NCBI GenBank assembly: GCA_035540935.1
Contig: DATLFS010000054.1
Coordinates: 1 to 14,787, forward strand
Direction of reading: 5' to 3'
Source of the DNA: DATLFS01 sp035540935
Lineage (GTDB): Bacteria; Actinomycetota; CADDZG01; WHSQ01
Length of the DNA: 14,787 nt
Made by a program: the position numbers and the translations under genes. The notes below the pieces were generated by a model that was not told the origin of the DNA, made no database searches, and saw nothing but the letters and a program-made list of their open reading frames with translations. Positions 12,682-14,787 of the stretch are shown one piece after another. Within the stretch, counting starts at the first letter, position 1. Every line of letters begins with the position of its first letter.

Positions 12682-14130
12682 TCAGCAGTTCGGCAGCGGG
12701 AACAGACAACGGCTGTCGCGCACCTTGTCGGGGCGCCGCAGCATGCGGTCGCCGCTCCGCTGCTTGATGAAGATCGGGTTCGCTACCGGCTTCGGCCCCT
12801 CGAGCGGGTTCTGCAGCATCGTGTCGCCCGACACGACGAAGAGATTGCCCTTGTGGTCGAAGTTCACGGTGAAGAAGTCGCCCAGACGCCGGTCACCGCC
12901 TTCGAAGTTGGTGTTGGCGTTGCACGCGGTGCCGGACAAGCAGATCTTGCCGACGTGGATCGGACGCCCCGACGCGTTGGCGACGCGGAACTGCGGCGGA
13001 TAGAACCGCTTAGATCCGTCGGAGCAACGCACCGTCGTGCCGTGACCGTTCATCGTGTAGGCGACGTAGATAAAGAACTCGTCCGGGTTTCCCGCGTGCG
13101 TCTGGTACCAGGTGACCGCGACGCGGCCGTCGTCGCCGGCGACGATCCACGGCCACAGCGCGTCGCCTTTCGGCGTCGGGATCTCGATCGGCCTCGCCGC
13201 CCACTTCTCGGTGCGGCGGTTGAAGTAGTTGAAGGTCACCGATCCGTCGGGTGTGGTGTCCGACGAGCCCGAGTAGCCGCCGGCGTTCGCCGCGTACACC
13301 CAGCCGGCGCGATCCACGGCCACGGCGCCGAAGAACTGCGTCGAGGGGCCGAGCGGCGCGCCGTGCGTCTCCCACGTGAGGCCGTCGTCGTGGCTGATCG
13401 CGACACCGCCGGACCGCAGCGGGCCGATCAGACCGGTCTTCGGCTCGAGCGGGTCGACCAGCATCTTGCCGTCGGCGCCGGGCGACGTCGTGACGAGCCG
13501 GTACGTCAGCCCGCCGTCGGTCGAGCGCCATAGCTGCTTGGGGAGGTTGACGTAGAGGAAGACCTCATCCTCCTCGGCTCCGGTCACCCACGGGCGATCA
13601 CCCGAGGCGGCCACTGGGTTCGCGTACGGCCACGACTGTCCGTCGTCCGGGCTCGAGAACACCGCGACGTTGGCGAGGTCGATCTCGACGTTGTAGATCC
13701 GGCCGCCGGCATCCATCGTGAGATCCGGGTCGGAGAAGCCGGTCGAGGTCGGGCTGTGGGGACCGACCGGCTGCCCCGCGAGACCGACGTACTGCCAGGT
13801 CTTGCCGCCGTCGGTGCTGCGCCAGTTGAGCGTCTGGTTGGTGTAACCCACGGCGAAGTCGCCGGCGCCGGGGAGCGCCGCCGGATCCTTGTAGATGTGG
13901 GTCGTGCCGGCGTGGGCGGACACGATGAGCGAGCCGTCCTGCGCCACGATGCTGACGGGCTCGCCGCCGGCGCGGTTCTCGTCGATATAGCTCGGCTTCC
14001 CGAAATCGAGCGGCTTCGCCACCGGACGCTTGGGGCACGAAGGGGCCGCGCGGGATGCCGACGCGAGGGGCAACAAGCCCGCCGCCAAAGCGGCCGCCAC
14101 CAGCCAACCGACCCGTCGCCCCACGATCAT
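12682..14130 (-). CDS. Secreted Asp-box (BNR) beta-propeller protein, sialidase-like
   Basis: A 482-residue predicted secreted protein. The N terminus is a signal peptide (positive GRR, hydrophobic core LVAAALAAGLLPL, cleavage near ASRAAP, about residue 29). Four Asp boxes of the form S-x-D-x-G-x-T-W are seen at about 104-112 (RSTDGGKTW), 159-167 (SSPDDGQSW), 202-210 (RSTDGGLTY) and 245-253 (ISHDDGLTW), the hallmark of sialidase- and sortilin-type beta-propellers. No FRIP motif or Arg triad is recognisable, so sialidase activity is not supported. Several Cys near the C terminus (NACN, SRC, PNC) may form disulfides. GGGGAGG (14140-14134) lies 3 bases before the ATG at 14130 and 9 bases before an in-frame GTG at 14124, so the true start could be either. 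The stop is 1 base from the convergent topoisomerase stop. Confidence 0.8.
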   Translation of the reverse strand: MIVGRRVGWLVAAALAAGLLPLASASRAAPSCPKRPVAKPLDFGKPSYIDENRAGGEPVSIVAQDGSLIVSAHAGTTHIYKDPAALPGAGDFAVGYTNQTLNWRSTDGGKTWQYVGLAGQPVGPHSPTSTGFSDPDLTMDAGGRIYNVEIDLANVAVFSSPDDGQSWPYANPVAASGDRPWVTGAEEDEVFLYVNLPKQLWRSTDGGLTYRLVTTSPGADGKMLVDPLEPKTGLIGPLRSGGVAISHDDGLTWETHGAPLGPSTQFFGAVAVDRAGWVYAANAGGYSGSSDTTPDGSVTFNYFNRRTEKWAARPIEIPTPKGDALWPWIVAGDDGRVAVTWYQTHAGNPDEFFIYVAYTMNGHGTTVRCSDGSKRFYPPQFRVANASGRPIHVGKICLSGTACNANTNFEGGDRRLGDFFTVNFDHKGNLFVVSGDTMLQNPLEGPKPVANPIFIKQRSGDRMLRRPDKVRDSRCLFPLPNC

Positions 14131-14227
14131 CCGCCTCCCCTTTCGCGAGTCCCTCGGCATGATTCGCCCGCGACCGCTCGGTTCCTCCGCGCTCAAGGCA
14201 CCCCGCGGGCGGTCGATACACGGAAGC
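14131..14227. promoter_or_regulatory. Divergent spacer with a long-range inverted repeat
   Basis: This 97-base gap lies between the two divergent secreted-protein genes. CGACCGCTCG (14171-14180) and CGGGCGGTCG (14206-14215) are inverted with one mismatch, 25 bases apart. A CCCGCGGG palindrome abuts the right arm (14202-14209). The ribosome-binding site for the leftward gene is at 14134-14140. No clear promoter boxes were found. A shared operator is possible but unproven. Confidence 0.3.
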
Positions 14228-14787
14228 ATGTCCGCTTTTCGCGCTCTCTGCGCCGGTCTCGCCGCGACGCTCGTCCTCGTGGCGGCCGCGCCGGCGGGTG
14301 CCGCCACCCCGGATTGGGTGAAGCCGGCGGTCCGGCATCTGGCGGATCAGGGATGGCTCGACCGCTCCGAGTTCCGGGCGAACAAGCCGATGGCGCGGGC
14401 CGCCTTCAAGACGCTGGTCAAGAGGGCCTTCGGCGGCGGCTACGGGCGCTCGAAAGGGAAGGTGCGGGCGGCGGAGGTCTCCCGCGCGCTGGTGCGCCTG
14501 CTCGACCAGCAGGCGGCGGTCGACCGTCTCATGGGAGCCGCATCGCCCGGTGGATGGTCTCCGGCGCGCCCCGCCTATCTCGGCTACGAGGTGGTCGCCC
14601 GGGAGATGGGCCTCCGGCACGACCGGCCGACCGATGAGGAGCGCTTCGAGGCCTCCGCGACCGACCCGATGACCCAGGCGGACGTCGCCTGGGCGGTATG
14701 GCGCGCGGCCACGTCGCCGTCTCTCTCCGGCGCGCAGGCGCTTACGAAGTTCGGCCTCGCCGACTACGACGCCCCCCGCCGCAAGGT
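14228..14787 (+). CDS. Secreted protein with SLH-like repeats (3' end cut by window edge)
   Basis: An open frame from an ATG at 14228 through the right edge, at least 186 codons. It starts with a signal peptide (MSAFRALCAGLAATLVLVAA, Ala-rich cleavage near residue 25). The mature part begins PDWVKPAVRHLADQGWLDRS, then PMARAAFKTLVKRAF, which resembles a surface-layer homology (SLH) module: a helix ending in a GWL/GLL turn followed by a second helix with the R-A-x-F-x-x-L pattern. A second copy may start near residue 118 (YEVVAREMGL, then PMTQADVAWAVWRA), and a third at the edge (ALTKFGLADY). SLH domains usually bind the cell wall. No catalytic domain is visible in the part present. The start has only a weak GGAAG 1 base upstream. 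It is divergent from the Asp-box protein, so the two may share control. Confidence 0.7.
   Translation, partial: MSAFRALCAGLAATLVLVAAAPAGAATPDWVKPAVRHLADQGWLDRSEFRANKPMARAAFKTLVKRAFGGGYGRSKGKVRAAEVSRALVRLLDQQAAVDRLMGAASPGGWSPARPAYLGYEVVAREMGLRHDRPTDEERFEASATDPMTQADVAWAVWRAATSPSLSGAQALTKFGLADYDAPRRK

Noticed and set aside
14192..14220. CTCAAG, 17 bases, GATACA as a promoter for the SLH-like gene
   Set aside because: Only two and three of six bases match the -35 and -10 consensus, which is not better than chance in such a spacer.
1..14787. Mobile elements, CRISPR arrays, tRNA or rRNA genes, anti-phage systems
   Set aside because: No transposase, integrase, terminal repeats, regularly spaced repeats or cloverleaf-like sequence was found, and composition is even across the window.

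Overview
This window comes from a high-GC bacterium, most probably an actinomycete-like (Actinomycetota) lineage. The pointers are strong G/C bias at third codon positions, many GTG starts, 4-bp GTGA/ATGA gene overlaps, menaquinone genes, a class II (GlpX) fructose bisphosphatase and a poxvirus-type topoisomerase IB. This assignment is an inference; no rRNA or other marker is present. I see 16 protein genes, two of them cut by the window edges. I see no tRNA, rRNA, CRISPR array, insertion sequence or phage gene. No gap between genes exceeds 100 bases.

Left block (minus strand, 4253 down to 1). In transcription order: an RpiB/LacAB-like sugar-phosphate isomerase with unusual active-site residues, a small degenerate receiver-domain protein, a MerR-type regulator with two MerR-like DNA-binding halves, the methyltransferase MenG/UbiE, an isochorismate synthase (MenF type), and a PAS-like plus class III nucleotidyl cyclase protein running off the left edge. 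merR, menG and menF overlap by 4 bp each and look like one operon. They cover the first step of the classical menaquinone pathway (chorismate to isochorismate) and its last (ring methylation), co-transcribed with a regulator and a probable cyclic-nucleotide signalling enzyme. A likely leaderless merR promoter holds a perfect 10-bp palindrome between its -35 and -10 elements.

Central block (plus strand, 4321 to 10560). Seven tightly packed genes: ABC exporter ATPase, ABC-2 permease, two different alpha/beta-hydrolase esterases, an ATP-grasp ligase, a YbaK-type tRNA-editing-like protein and a threonine-aldolase-family PLP enzyme. Each gene overlaps the next by 4 bp or is 11 bp from it. This is the most interesting part of the window: a ligase, two hydrolases and an exporter suggest that a small amide- or ester-linked molecule is made, trimmed and moved across the membrane. 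The product is unknown.

Right block (10557 to 14787). glpX (minus) is convergent with the aldolase gene, with overlapping stop codons, and divergent from the topoisomerase IB gene (plus). That gene in turn converges, with 1 base between, on a secreted Asp-box (BNR) beta-propeller protein (minus). Divergent from the propeller gene is a secreted protein with SLH-like repeats that is cut by the right edge.
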